Assembly: GCA_001513155.1 (NCBI GenBank)
Contig: LFSR01000051.1
Location: 1 to 64,000 of the forward strand
DNA from: Syntrophomonas sp. DTU018
GTDB taxonomy: Bacteria > Bacillota > Syntrophomonadia > Syntrophomonadales > Syntrophomonadaceae
Direction of reading: 5' to 3'
Length of the DNA stretch: 64,000 nt
Positions 1 through 8,010 of this stretch are shown one piece after another (within the stretch, counting starts at the first letter, position 1; every line of letters starts with the position of its first letter). The notes beneath the pieces were generated by a model. The model was not told where the DNA came from, did no database searches, and saw only the letters and a list, made by a program, of their open reading frames with translations. A program made the position numbers and the translations under genes.

Positions 1-98
1 TTCTAAACCAGGGGCCTTGTCTTGGCTCTTCATTTTACACAATTATATGGACTTAACTTCCACCTTTATCTTATACATTCCAAGATATATTATCGTTG

Positions 99-124
99 AC
101 CTCGCCTGGGGGCGAGGTTTTTGT
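99..124 (+). terminator. Rho-independent terminator of an upstream gene
   Basis: A perfect 8-bp GC-rich stem (99-106 with 111-118) with a TGGG loop runs straight into a T-rich tail. It probably ends a gene lying to the left of the window. I see no coding sequence in bases 1-98. Confidence 0.8.
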
Positions 125-149
125 ATAGATGGGAGCAGCGAGGGAATAA

Positions 150-199
150 TTGTAACTGGACCCTAGATAAGATATAATCCTAAATGATAATAATTCTTA
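150..199 (+). promoter_or_regulatory. Promoter with Fur/Zur-family box for the zinc operon
   Basis: A -35 TTGTAA (150-155) and a perfect -10 TATAAT (173-178) are separated by 17 bp. Directly downstream, 185-199 reads TGATAATAATTCTTA, which matches the 7-1-7 Fur/Zur/PerR inverted repeat TGATAATnATTATCA at nearly every position. The box covers the expected transcription start, so a bound repressor would block the polymerase. Because the regulated genes encode a zinc-type ABC importer led by a Fur-family gene, zinc-dependent autoregulation by that protein is the likely logic. Confidence 0.75.
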
Positions 200-213
200 T
201 TTAGGAGGGAGTA

Positions 214-681
214 TTGTTGTCTGCATGGGTAGAAGAACTATCTGCCCGGGGGTACAAAATCACCCCGCAGCGCCGGCTTATCTTAGAGATCCTCAGCAAT
301 ACCCAGCGTCATTTGACGGCCGAAGAAATCGGCCTCAGGATAAGAGAGATTGAGCCCAGCATATCCCTGGCCACTGTATATAGAAACCTTAATCTGCTGC
401 TGGAGCTGAACATGGTATGCCGCCTGGACATGCCCGAGGGTCCGGTGCGCTATGGACTTCACGGCGGGCATGACCATCACTTGGTATGCCTGGAGTGCGG
501 AACCGCTGTTCAGTTAGGGGTATGCCCCATGCAGGGAGAGATAAAGCGTATTGTAGAAGAGAGCGGTTTTGAAATCAACAGTCATCATTTTGAGATTATG
601 GGCTACTGCCCGGAGTGCAGCGCCAAAAGAAAGCAGCAGATATCAGCGGGCAAGGGAGGCACAAGGGTTGAGGATAAATAA
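214..681 (+). CDS. zur: Fur-family metalloregulator, probably the zinc repressor Zur
   Basis: A Fur-superfamily repressor of 155 residues. An N-terminal winged helix (about 5-80, with the typical ATVYRNL recognition segment at 53-59) is followed by a metal-binding dimerisation domain. That domain carries HDHH (86-89) and two CxxC pairs, CLEC (92-95) and CPEC (132-135), which would form the structural zinc site. The start is TTG after AGGAGGG; a second TTG three bases on is equally possible. It is the first gene of an operon with znuA, znuC and znuB and sits behind a Fur-type box, so zinc sensing and autoregulation are inferred. Fur and PerR have similar sequences; context rather than a diagnostic residue favours Zur. 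Confidence 0.8.
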   Translation: MLSAWVEELSARGYKITPQRRLILEILSNTQRHLTAEEIGLRIREIEPSISLATVYRNLNLLLELNMVCRLDMPEGPVRYGLHGGHDHHLVCLECGTAVQLGVCPMQGEIKRIVEESGFEINSHHFEIMGYCPECSAKRKQQISAGKGGTRVEDK

Positions 682-1531
682 AACCCTTCCAGTATTACTC
701 ATATTGGGAGTACTTATGTTGTCAAAGACGGGCTGCTCTTCCCACCAGCCGGCCATGGAAAGCACTGACAGCCGGGTGCAGGTTTTTGTAAGCTTACTGC
801 CCCAGGCATATTTTGCGGAAAAGGTGGGCGGAGAGCATGTGCAAGTGTCAGTACTGATTCCGCCAGGGGCTGATCCCCATACTTACGAGCCTACTCCTCA
901 GCAGATGAAGGACCTGGCCAAAGCCGATTTATATCTGAAAGTAGGCACCATTGAATTCGAGGAAATGTGGATGGACCGCATTGTTGATGTAAATCCGGGA
1001 ATGCTGGTGGTGGATACCTCCCAGTCAATTGATCTCATTGACCAGGATCCTCATATCTGGTTGTCACCGAATCTTGCCCGGCAGCAAGCCCAGAGCATAT
1101 ACCAGGCCTTAATTACCATTGATGCTGCTCACCAGCCGGACTACCAGAGGAACCTGCAAGCGTTTCAGGGGGAGATGGACCAGCTGGACCAGTATATAAA
1201 AGAGCAGCTGAAAAACATTAAGCATCGTGAACTGTTAGTTTTTCACCCGGCCTGGAGATATTTCTGTGCCGATTATGGCCTGGAAGAAATAGCTATTGAG
1301 CAAGAAGGCAAGGAACCTACTGTCCAGGAGATGGTCCGGATAATTAATGATGCCAGGGAAAAAGGAATCCGGGCGGTTATTGTCTCACCCCAGCACAGCA
1401 CCCACCAGGCTGAAGCCATAGCCGGTGATATAGGAGCGGAAATAATAACCCTTGATCCTCTGGCTCGAGATTACACAGCCAACTTGCGCCAAGCCGCTGA
1501 TGAGCTGGCCAGAGCCCTTTCCAGGGACTAA
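668..1531 (+). CDS. znuA: Zinc ABC transporter substrate-binding lipoprotein ZnuA
   Basis: Cluster A-I metal-binding lipoprotein that captures Zn(II) or Mn(II) outside the membrane and hands it to the permease. TTG at 668, 8 bases after GGGAGG, gives 287 residues and overlaps the regulator gene by 14 bp; a longer reading from 569 has no signal peptide at its start. Residues 1-22 form a hydrophobic lipoprotein signal ending in KTGC (Cys23 lipidated; Lys at -3 is atypical). Likely metal ligands are His71 (DPHTYEP), His129 (DPHIW), His193 (FHPAW) and Asp263. It lacks the long His-rich loop of many ZnuA proteins, so manganese specificity cannot be excluded. Confidence 0.85.
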   Translation: MRINKTLPVLLILGVLMLSKTGCSSHQPAMESTDSRVQVFVSLLPQAYFAEKVGGEHVQVSVLIPPGADPHTYEPTPQQMKDLAKADLYLKVGTIEFEEMWMDRIVDVNPGMLVVDTSQSIDLIDQDPHIWLSPNLARQQAQSIYQALITIDAAHQPDYQRNLQAFQGEMDQLDQYIKEQLKNIKHRELLVFHPAWRYFCADYGLEEIAIEQEGKEPTVQEMVRIINDAREKGIRAVIVSPQHSTHQAEAIAGDIGAEIITLDPLARDYTANLRQAADELARALSRD

Positions 1532-1549
1532 TCAGGGAGGATAGACTTT

Positions 1550-2341
1550 ATGCACAATACTGCTATATCCGATACCGCTATACCCGCGATTGAAATAAAC
1601 AATCTATACGTTGCCTTCGATGGCGACCTGGTTTTGGAAGATATTAATTTAACGGTGGAAAAGGGAGATTATCTGGGCATCATTGGACCCAACGGCGGCG
1701 GCAAAAGCACCCTGCTGCGCACCATACTGGGCCTGATTGCTCCGCTGCGAGGATCTATAAAGGTATTAGGGCAGCCGGCTCAGGAGAATCACCAGCAGAT
1801 CGGGTATGTACCCCAGTATATACTGTTTGACAGGTATTTTCCTGTAAAAGTGGGCGAAGTGGTTCTGATGGGGAGACTGGGCAAGAGACAGGGGTTCAGT
1901 TATTCCCGCCGGGACCGGCAGATTGCTGAGCAGGCCTTGCAAAGAGCGGGAGTGGAACACCTGAAAAACCGACAAATTGGCGAACTGTCAGGGGGGGAGC
2001 GCCAGCGGGTTTTGCTGGCCAGGGCGCTGGCCGCGGAACCAAGCATACTCCTGCTGGATGAGCCTACCGCCAGTGTTGATCCTGGTTTTCAGGTTACCTT
2101 TTACGAGCTCCTGGCAGAGTTAAATGAGAACATGACCATAATTCTGGTGTCCCACGATATCTCGGCCGTCTCACGCTATGTGAAAAGAATTGCCTGCCTT
2201 AACCGGCGCATGTTCTGCAGTGATGGTCTGGAGATCACTGCGGAAATAGTGGAAGAAATGTACCACTGCCCGGTGGATCTGATTGCTCATGGTATTCCTC
2301 ACCGGGTCCTTCCTGCCCATGAGGGGGTGGCAGGGCATTGA
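1550..2341 (+). CDS. znuC: Zinc ABC transporter ATP-binding protein ZnuC
   Basis: Cytoplasmic ATPase of the metal importer, 263 residues, the usual size. Walker A GPNGGGKST is at 46-54, the ABC signature LSGGERQR at 146-153, Walker B ILLLDEP around 166-172 and the switch His at 202. It is preceded by a good ribosome binding site (AGGGAGGA). Its stop codon overlaps the TTG start of znuB by 4 bp, so the two are translationally coupled. ATP hydrolysis here drives import of the metal bound by the adjacent lipoprotein through the adjacent permease. Confidence 0.9.
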   Translation: MHNTAISDTAIPAIEINNLYVAFDGDLVLEDINLTVEKGDYLGIIGPNGGGKSTLLRTILGLIAPLRGSIKVLGQPAQENHQQIGYVPQYILFDRYFPVKVGEVVLMGRLGKRQGFSYSRRDRQIAEQALQRAGVEHLKNRQIGELSGGERQRVLLARALAAEPSILLLDEPTASVDPGFQVTFYELLAELNENMTIILVSHDISAVSRYVKRIACLNRRMFCSDGLEITAEIVEEMYHCPVDLIAHGIPHRVLPAHEGVAGH

Positions 2342-3186
2342 GTGAGATCCTGCAGTATGATTTTATGCGCCATGCCCTAATGGTAGGTTTGCTGGTAAGT
2401 ATTGCCTGTGGTATAGTGGGAACTTACGTAGTGGTGAAGAGGATTGCCTTTATCAGCGGGGCCATATCCCATACTGCTTATGGCGGGGTAGGCCTGGGCT
2501 ACTTGCTGGGAATACCGCCCATGGCGGGGGCTACTGTTTTTACCGTGGCAGCAGCTTTGGCAATGGGAGAGGTGAGCCATCGCAGCAAACAACGGGAAGA
2601 TACTATTATCGGCATGATGTGGGCGGTAGGCATGGCTCTAGGGGTAATTTTCGTCAAGCTGTCCCCCGGTTATACCGGGGATTTAATGAGTTACCTGTTC
2701 GGCAGCATTTTGGCGGTCCCTCTGAGGGATCTTTATTTAATACTTGTCCTGGATGCCATTATCGTGCTGGCAGTAGGACTTTACCGGGATCAGTTTACCC
2801 TGGTAGCATTCGACGAGGAGTATGCCCGGGTGATAGGCCTGAAGACCAGGTTTTACAATCAACTGTTGCTGGTGCTGATAGCCTTCACGGTGGTGGTAAT
2901 GATCAGGGCAGTAGGTATTATCCTGGTTATTGCCCTGCTCACCATACCTCCGGCTACGGCAGCATTATTTACCCGCAGTATGAACGGAATGATGGCCTTA
3001 TCCATGGTGCTAAGCGCGGTTTTTACTACCGGAGGGCTTTTGCTGTCCTATTGGTTTGATCTGCCTTCCGGGGCTGCCATTATTATTCTGTCAGCTCTGG
3101 GCTTTATTGGGGCAGGTTTGCTGGAAAAGCTGCGGTCCAGACTGGCGGAAAGCCGTTCCGCCCGGTATTCGTCAGAATCGGTATGA
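2338..3186 (+). CDS. znuB: Zinc ABC transporter membrane permease ZnuB
   Basis: Polytopic inner-membrane protein of the ABC-3 family, 282 residues with about eight hydrophobic segments. The family hallmark segment GGVGLGYLLGIPP follows the first helices, and a conserved polar region with DEEYARVIGL lies near residue 160. It starts at TTG overlapping the znuC stop. It forms the channel of the zinc/manganese importer and is the last gene of the regulator-A-C-B operon. I see no clear terminator before the next gene. Confidence 0.9.
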   Translation: MSEILQYDFMRHALMVGLLVSIACGIVGTYVVVKRIAFISGAISHTAYGGVGLGYLLGIPPMAGATVFTVAAALAMGEVSHRSKQREDTIIGMMWAVGMALGVIFVKLSPGYTGDLMSYLFGSILAVPLRDLYLILVLDAIIVLAVGLYRDQFTLVAFDEEYARVIGLKTRFYNQLLLVLIAFTVVVMIRAVGIILVIALLTIPPATAALFTRSMNGMMALSMVLSAVFTTGGLLLSYWFDLPSGAAIIILSALGFIGAGLLEKLRSRLAESRSARYSSESV

Positions 3187-3247
3187 TTAACCGGCCTGTG
3201 TTATAATATAATTTAAGTATGCACAAACTTGGCAAGGAGGTGTATTT

Positions 3248-3808
3248 ATGGAAACCCGTGAATGCATAAAAACCAGACGCAGTATCAGACGTTTCACGGA
3301 TCAGGATGTTCCAGACGAACTGCTCACTGAGATTCTGGAAGCAGCGCGTTGGGCTCCCTCCTGGGCTAATACTCAATGCTGGGAGATAATTGTGGTCAGG
3401 GATTCCGAAACCAAGCAAAAGCTGGCTGAGCTGTGCGGTACCAACAATCCCGCTACCAAAGGCGTTGCCGCCGCCCCTGTCGTTCTGGTTCTCTGCGGGC
3501 GCAAAGGAGTCTCGGGTTACAAGCAGGGTAAATTGGAAAGTGTCAAAGGCGACTGGTGCATGTTCGATTTAGGTATCGCCGCTCAAAACATATGCCTGGC
3601 TGCCCATGACCTGGGTTTGGGGACAGTTCACGTGGGCTTGATAGATAATGAGGGGATAGATAAACTGTTTGATCTGCCTCCTGGTGTAGAAAGCTATGAG
3701 CTTATTCCCATAGGCTACCCGGCCAAAGAAGGGAAGGCTCCTCCCCGCAAGGAACTGTCCGAATTTGTGCACTGGGAAAAGTTCGGAAACAAGCAAAAAC
3801 CCAATTAA
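3248..3808 (+). CDS. Nitroreductase-family flavoprotein
   Basis: FMN-dependent oxidoreductase of the nitroreductase superfamily, 186 residues. The N-terminal RRSIRRF (10-16) is the usual phosphate/FMN-binding start, and AARWAPSWANTQCWE (about 33-47) is the second FMN contact region. The C-terminal GYPAKEGKAPPRK segment is also typical. The start is ATG after AAGGAGG. The physiological substrate cannot be read from sequence; such enzymes reduce nitro groups, quinones or enones with NAD(P)H. It stands alone between the zinc operon and the serine dehydratase genes, with a TATAAT at 3202-3207 upstream but no convincing -35. Confidence 0.8.
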   Translation: METRECIKTRRSIRRFTDQDVPDELLTEILEAARWAPSWANTQCWEIIVVRDSETKQKLAELCGTNNPATKGVAAAPVVLVLCGRKGVSGYKQGKLESVKGDWCMFDLGIAAQNICLAAHDLGLGTVHVGLIDNEGIDKLFDLPPGVESYELIPIGYPAKEGKAPPRKELSEFVHWEKFGNKQKPN

Positions 3809-3817
3809 TTGCAATCT

Positions 3818-3840
3818 GGGCCGCAAGGCCCTTTGCTTTT
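3818..3840 (+). terminator. Terminator after the nitroreductase gene
   Basis: GGGCC/GGCCC stem (3818-3822 with 3827-3831) closed by a GCAA tetraloop and followed by TTTGCTTTT. An outer AAGCAAA/TTTGCTT pairing could extend it. Confidence 0.6.
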
Positions 3841-3898
3841 ATGGAGTATTCTTAAATGATGCATACTGTTAATGGGTGAACAGATAAGGAGTGATACG

Positions 3899-4570
3899 GT
3901 GGCAGTCAGCCTATTTGATGTGATCGGGCCCGTAATGGTGGGACCCTCTAGTTCCCATACAGCCGGTGCTGTTCGCCTGGGGAACATCGCCCGACGCATT
4001 TGCCAGACTCAGCCGCGCCGGGTTGAGTTTTATCTGCATGGTTCATTTGCCCGTACCTATCTTGGACATGGTACGGGCAAAGCTTTGGTAGGCGGTATCC
4101 TGGGGTTGCTCCCGGATGATGAACGGCTGCGGGACTCTTACCAGTTAGCTTTGCAGAATGGCCTGGAGTATGCTTTTTTTGCTGAGGACCTGGGAGATGT
4201 GCATCCCAATACGGTACGGATAGTGTCTTTTATCCCCGGTGGCAGCCGCAGTGAGATGGTGGGCTCTTCCACCGGGGGAGGAAAAGTCCTGGTTACCAGG
4301 GTAAACGGTATGGACGTGAGATTTACCGGACAGTATCCTACCATAATAACCCGTCACCAGGATCAGCCGGGTATAGTGGCTCATATCAGCGGAATACTGG
4401 CCAAACATATGATAAATATTGCTTTTCTGGAAGTCTTTCGTTCGGCCCGGGGCGGTTTGGCCTCCATGGTTATCGAGACCGACCAGAATGTAAGCCCGGA
4501 GATTGTTCAGGAATTGACCCGGCTGGAAGGAGTACAGGAAGTGCTGTTTATTGACTGCTCTTATATCTAG
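3899..4570 (+). CDS. sdaAB: L-serine dehydratase, iron-sulfur type, beta subunit
   Basis: Small subunit of the oxygen-sensitive two-subunit L-serine dehydratase, which deaminates serine to pyruvate and ammonia. GTG at 3899, 7 bases after AAGGAG, gives 223 residues, the usual length; an ATG at 3872 has no ribosome binding site. The signature GPSSSHTAGAVRLG lies at 15-28 and an ACT regulatory domain occupies about 148-222 (starting ITRHQDQPGIVAHISGILA). The alpha subunit follows 17 bp later. The ACT domain suggests serine-responsive assembly or allostery, as in the Bacillus enzyme. Confidence 0.9.
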   Translation: MAVSLFDVIGPVMVGPSSSHTAGAVRLGNIARRICQTQPRRVEFYLHGSFARTYLGHGTGKALVGGILGLLPDDERLRDSYQLALQNGLEYAFFAEDLGDVHPNTVRIVSFIPGGSRSEMVGSSTGGGKVLVTRVNGMDVRFTGQYPTIITRHQDQPGIVAHISGILAKHMINIAFLEVFRSARGGLASMVIETDQNVSPEIVQELTRLEGVQEVLFIDCSYI

Positions 4571-4587
4571 GAAAGGCAGGGGATTCT

Positions 4588-5466
4588 GTGTACCAGTTTC
4601 ATCGCGGCCAGGATCTGCTTAATATATGCGCCCAGCAGAATATGTCCATTGCCCAGGTCATGCTTAGAGCAGAAGCTGAGGAACGGGGATGGGAAGAGAA
4701 GCAGGTAATGCATCAGCTGGACAGAGCTTTTAGGGTAATGGAAGAATCAGTGAAAAAAGGACTGAACGCAGAGATAAAGTCCATGAGCGGGCTTATCGGC
4801 GGCAACGGCTTCAAACTGTACCAGAGAACAGCCACAGGAGGTATGTGCGGAAACCTGGTACTGAAGGCCGTCAGTTATTCTCTGGCCGTGACGGAAGTAA
4901 ATGCAGCCATGGGCCGTATAGTAGCCGCCCCCACTGCCGGGGCCAGCGGGGTTATTCCCGGTATTATTCTGGCGGTAACCGAGGAGAGAAAAAAGTCCCG
5001 CCAGCAGGCAGTAGAAGCCTTGCTGGTGGCAGGAGCAGTAGGCAAGATTATTGCCGCTAATGCAACTTTGTCGGGAGCAGAGGGCGGATGTCAAGCGGAA
5101 GTGGGATCGGCTTCGGCTATGGCTTCCGCTGCAGCGGTATACCTGGAAGATGGAACACCGGCTATGTCTTTAAATGCTGCCGCTATGGCTTTGAAAGGTT
5201 TGCTGGGTTTGGTATGTGATCCAGTAGCAGGTCTGGTGGAAGTGCCCTGTTCCAAACGCAATGCCACTGGTACAGTCAACGCTTTGATCTGTGCCGAGAT
5301 GGCTTTAGCCGGTATTGAAAGTGTTATCCCCTTTGATGAAATAGTGGATGCCATGTTTCGGGTAGGACGGATGATGTCTCCCGATCTGCGGGAGACCGCC
5401 AGAGGAGGCTGTGCCCTTACCCCTACCGCCCAAACCATTAGCCGGAATATTTTATCTGCTCTTTAA
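4588..5466 (+). CDS. sdaAA: L-serine dehydratase, iron-sulfur type, alpha subunit
   Basis: Catalytic subunit of the [4Fe-4S] L-serine dehydratase, 292 residues, starting at GTG. Iron-sulfur ligands are most likely Cys168 (in GAEGGCQAE), Cys210 (VCDPVAG) and Cys221 (VPCSKRNATG). Cys275 near the C-terminus (RGGCALTPT) fits the cysteine tail that can enter the active site in this family. The PTAGASGVIPG segment (115-125) is the conserved glycine-rich catalytic region. It forms an operon with sdaAB and yields pyruvate from serine, a typical anaerobic amino-acid route. Confidence 0.92.
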   Translation: MYQFHRGQDLLNICAQQNMSIAQVMLRAEAEERGWEEKQVMHQLDRAFRVMEESVKKGLNAEIKSMSGLIGGNGFKLYQRTATGGMCGNLVLKAVSYSLAVTEVNAAMGRIVAAPTAGASGVIPGIILAVTEERKKSRQQAVEALLVAGAVGKIIAANATLSGAEGGCQAEVGSASAMASAAAVYLEDGTPAMSLNAAAMALKGLLGLVCDPVAGLVEVPCSKRNATGTVNALICAEMALAGIESVIPFDEIVDAMFRVGRMMSPDLRETARGGCALTPTAQTISRNILSAL

Positions 5467-5568
5467 TACAATTTATAAGGCGGGTTTTGTCGAGCTTGTC
5501 TTACCTTGCGGATTTTTTGCAGACCCGGGAATATTACAGCTATTTCAGTCCATTGGGAGGTAGGCGGT

Positions 5569-6504
5569 TTGCCCAAGATACTGGTTATCCTTGTTATCCT
5601 GTGTTTTTTGTTTGCCGGAATGGGAGGTAACCTGGCTCTGGGGGCTGTTGTTATTGACCGCACCGATTATCCTGTCCTTTACCCCAGCACTCCCAACCTG
5701 CAGGGGGAAGCAGTGTGGATGCTGCAAGCTCGCCTGAGGGAACTGGGTTATGATGTGGTTCCCAACGGCCAGTACGATGCCAGTACCTGGCGGGCAGTGA
5801 GCATGTACCAGGTAGCCAACGGCTTTGAAGAAAATGCTACTGTTACTCAGCCTATTTGGGAATGTCTCCTGCAGGCGGAACAAGACGAACCTTGTGTCAC
5901 TGAGGAAGTTACTGAACAGAACAAGAAAATGCTGATTGTAATTGACGTGGCCAAACTCAATCTTACTGTTTATGAAAACGACCAAGTTATTGCTACCTTC
6001 CCGGTGGCGGTAGGGAAATCTTCCACTCCCACTCCCCTGGGAGAGTGGAAAGTAATTCACAAATCGATGAACTGGGGCAACGGTTTCGGTACCCGCTGGA
6101 TGGGGTTGAATGTCCCCTGGGGGATATATGGCATCCATGGAACCAATAAACCGGGGTCTATTGGTACTTATGCCTCCCATGGATGCATTCGCATGTTCAA
6201 TCGGGACGTGGAGAAACTGTATCCTTTGATTCCCTGGGGAACTCCGGTGCGCATCGTTAAAAACGGCCGTATTGTTCCCGAAAATTTTACGCCCCCGCCC
6301 AGCATGAAAAAAGGCTCATCGGGCCAAAAAGTAGTTTATGTGCAGAGCCGTCTCAAAGAACTGGGGATAGTATTTGATATGGCCGACGGCAGGTACGGTC
6401 CCATGACTGAATTTGCCGTGAAATACTATCAGGCCTGGCATGGTTTGCCCATTACCGGAGAAATGGATGAAGCTACCTATCGTTCCATGGGTCTGATCAA
6501 ATAG
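5569..6504 (+). CDS. L,D-transpeptidase (YkuD) with two peptidoglycan-binding domains
   Basis: Exported cell-wall enzyme. TTG at 5569, 8 bases after GGGAGG, gives 311 residues; an upstream in-frame TTG (5506) lacks a binding site and hides the signal peptide. Order: signal peptide 1-26, PG_binding_1 domain about 40-100, YkuD catalytic domain 120-231, second PG_binding_1 domain 249-309. The catalytic motif SHGCIRM is at 203-209 with nucleophile Cys206; HGTN at 190-193 supplies the conserved His. Such enzymes form 3-3 crosslinks or attach proteins to peptidoglycan; in spore formers, related proteins act in sporulation or the cortex. Which role applies here is not visible. Confidence 0.87.
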   Translation: MPKILVILVILCFLFAGMGGNLALGAVVIDRTDYPVLYPSTPNLQGEAVWMLQARLRELGYDVVPNGQYDASTWRAVSMYQVANGFEENATVTQPIWECLLQAEQDEPCVTEEVTEQNKKMLIVIDVAKLNLTVYENDQVIATFPVAVGKSSTPTPLGEWKVIHKSMNWGNGFGTRWMGLNVPWGIYGIHGTNKPGSIGTYASHGCIRMFNRDVEKLYPLIPWGTPVRIVKNGRIVPENFTPPPSMKKGSSGQKVVYVQSRLKELGIVFDMADGRYGPMTEFAVKYYQAWHGLPITGEMDEATYRSMGLIK

Positions 6505-6513
6505 ATGGAATGA

Positions 6514-7227
6514 TCAGGCAGGCTGTGGAGATTTGGAACTTATGCCGATTTCAATGTTGTTTATGTGTTCCAGCATCATTCGGCGCGCTAATTCGTGGTC
6601 CCGGTTGCATATAGCTCTGAGGATAGCTTCATGTTCCCGGATGATTTGGCCTTCCTTTTGGGTGCGGGCATATAAATCTTCCCGGTCACTGCGAAACATA
6701 TGATGCATCAGATCTGCCACCGTGTTCATCATACGGAGCAATATGGTATTTTGAGTAGCTTCGGCAATTAAAAAGTGAAAGCGCAGGTCATGCTGTACTG
6801 CTTCAGGCACATTGGGAGCCGTCTTCATATCGTTCAGACTTTTTTCAATTCTGGCCAGCTGTTCCGGAGTGGCCCGCAAAGCGGCCAGGGCAGCACATTC
6901 GGTTTCGATGACCCGGCGTACTTCCATCATCTGCGCCAGGGGATTTCTTTCAACTGCCAGAACCAGAGCTAAAGGTTCAAAAGTCTCGGCGATACTGGTC
7001 TGCTTTACATAAGTACCTTCACCAGGGCGGATATCCAGGATACCTATGGCCTCCAAGGCAGTTAAAGCTTCCCGGACCGATGCCCGGCTTACCCCCAGGG
7101 ATTCAGCCATTTCCCGTTCTGAGGGCAGACGGTCTCCCGGCCTTAATTCCCCGCGGCTGAGCATGTCTTTGAGTTGTTCCACAATCTCTTCGTAAATTTT
7201 CCGAGTCTTGATGGGGCGGAAGCCCAA
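6514..7227 (-). CDS. FadR-subfamily GntR transcriptional regulator
   Basis: DNA-binding regulator with a GntR winged helix at about 8-75 (GDRLPSEREMAESLGVSRAS and the wing RPGEGTYV) and a C-terminal all-helical FCD ligand-binding domain. The FCD metal/ligand residues are visible in HDLRFHFLIAEAT and the later REHEAI. TTG at 7227 follows AGGAG with 6 bases' spacing and gives 237 residues; an ATG at 7278 would add 17 residues without a binding site. Family members sense organic acids such as lactate, pyruvate or malonate. It is convergent with the transpeptidase gene and divergent from the YedF-like gene, but no target is evident. Confidence 0.82.
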   Translation of the reverse strand: MGFRPIKTRKIYEEIVEQLKDMLSRGELRPGDRLPSEREMAESLGVSRASVREALTALEAIGILDIRPGEGTYVKQTSIAETFEPLALVLAVERNPLAQMMEVRRVIETECAALAALRATPEQLARIEKSLNDMKTAPNVPEAVQHDLRFHFLIAEATQNTILLRMMNTVADLMHHMFRSDREDLYARTQKEGQIIREHEAILRAICNRDHELARRMMLEHINNIEIGISSKSPQPA

Positions 7228-7457
7228 ATAGATCTCCTGCCTTCCTGTACTACTGGAAAGTAATGGTGATAATTTCATTTTACCCGATTAGCGGGGAAAC
7301 AACAATTAAAGCTATCGTACTATCCTTTATACGAAGTTTGCGCTGCATGTATAACCCTTTAAGATTAAATTTTTCTGCTATTTTTGTTGCCTCATAGTTT
7401 GCCAGTAAAAGGTTATGATACAATTAGGCTACAATTCTTTAAGAGGGAGCTTCTGGC

Positions 7458-7964
7458 ATGAGTGCTTTAGGATATGGCTGCAAACCAATACCAGGTGAAA
7501 TGCCGGTATTGCTTGCCAAGGAGAAAAGGCAGGGCAGCGGAACGGAAGGCAGTTTAGCCGATCCTCATTATTTTTCCATTCTGGAGGAACATACTGCTCA
7601 TCAAATGGAAGTGACCGCCTCCCTGGCACCCCATACGGCGATACTGATTACCAGCACCGGTATAGGACAAGGTGACCACCAGCTGGGTATAACCTTGATG
7701 AAAAGTTTTATTTACAGCCTGAGCCGGCTGGAAGAGGCTGTAAAGTATATACTGCTGGTTAACGGCGGGGTCTTCCTGGCTACGGAAGGTTCCGAGGTTT
7801 TGCCTTATTTACATATACTGGAGGAACGGGGAGCGGAAATAATCAGCAGTTCTACCTGCCTGGAGCATTACCGTGTGAAAGAAAAACTGTGCATAGGAAC
7901 CACTGCCAACATGTTCACCATCTGCGAGAAACTTATGAGCTGCCTGCGTGTAATCACTCTGTAA
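7458..7964 (+). CDS. YedF-like DsrE-fold protein, TusA domain absent
   Basis: 168 residues. From about residue 58 onward it matches the C-terminal DsrE/DsrF-like half of the YedF family, seen in ILITSTGIGQGDHQLGITLM, the VNGGVFLATEGSEVL stretch and the SSSTCLEHYRVKEKL segment with its conserved Cys. Full-length YedF carries an N-terminal TusA/SirA domain with a CPxP motif; here residues 1-55 hold only CKPIPG and no recognisable TusA fold. Family members are linked to sulfur or selenium transfer, but no selD, selA or sulfur genes are nearby. It has a good binding site (GAGGGAG) and lies between a divergent GntR regulator and mgtE. Confidence 0.65.
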   Translation: MSALGYGCKPIPGEMPVLLAKEKRQGSGTEGSLADPHYFSILEEHTAHQMEVTASLAPHTAILITSTGIGQGDHQLGITLMKSFIYSLSRLEEAVKYILLVNGGVFLATEGSEVLPYLHILEERGAEIISSSTCLEHYRVKEKLCIGTTANMFTICEKLMSCLRVITL

Positions 7965-8010
7965 GTATCTTGATCAGGGAACTAAGGGCTTTGATTTAGG
8001 AGGATACCTA

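Noticed and set aside
7958-8010. M-box riboswitch before mgtE
   Set aside because: Only 46 bp separates the genes, too short for that RNA.
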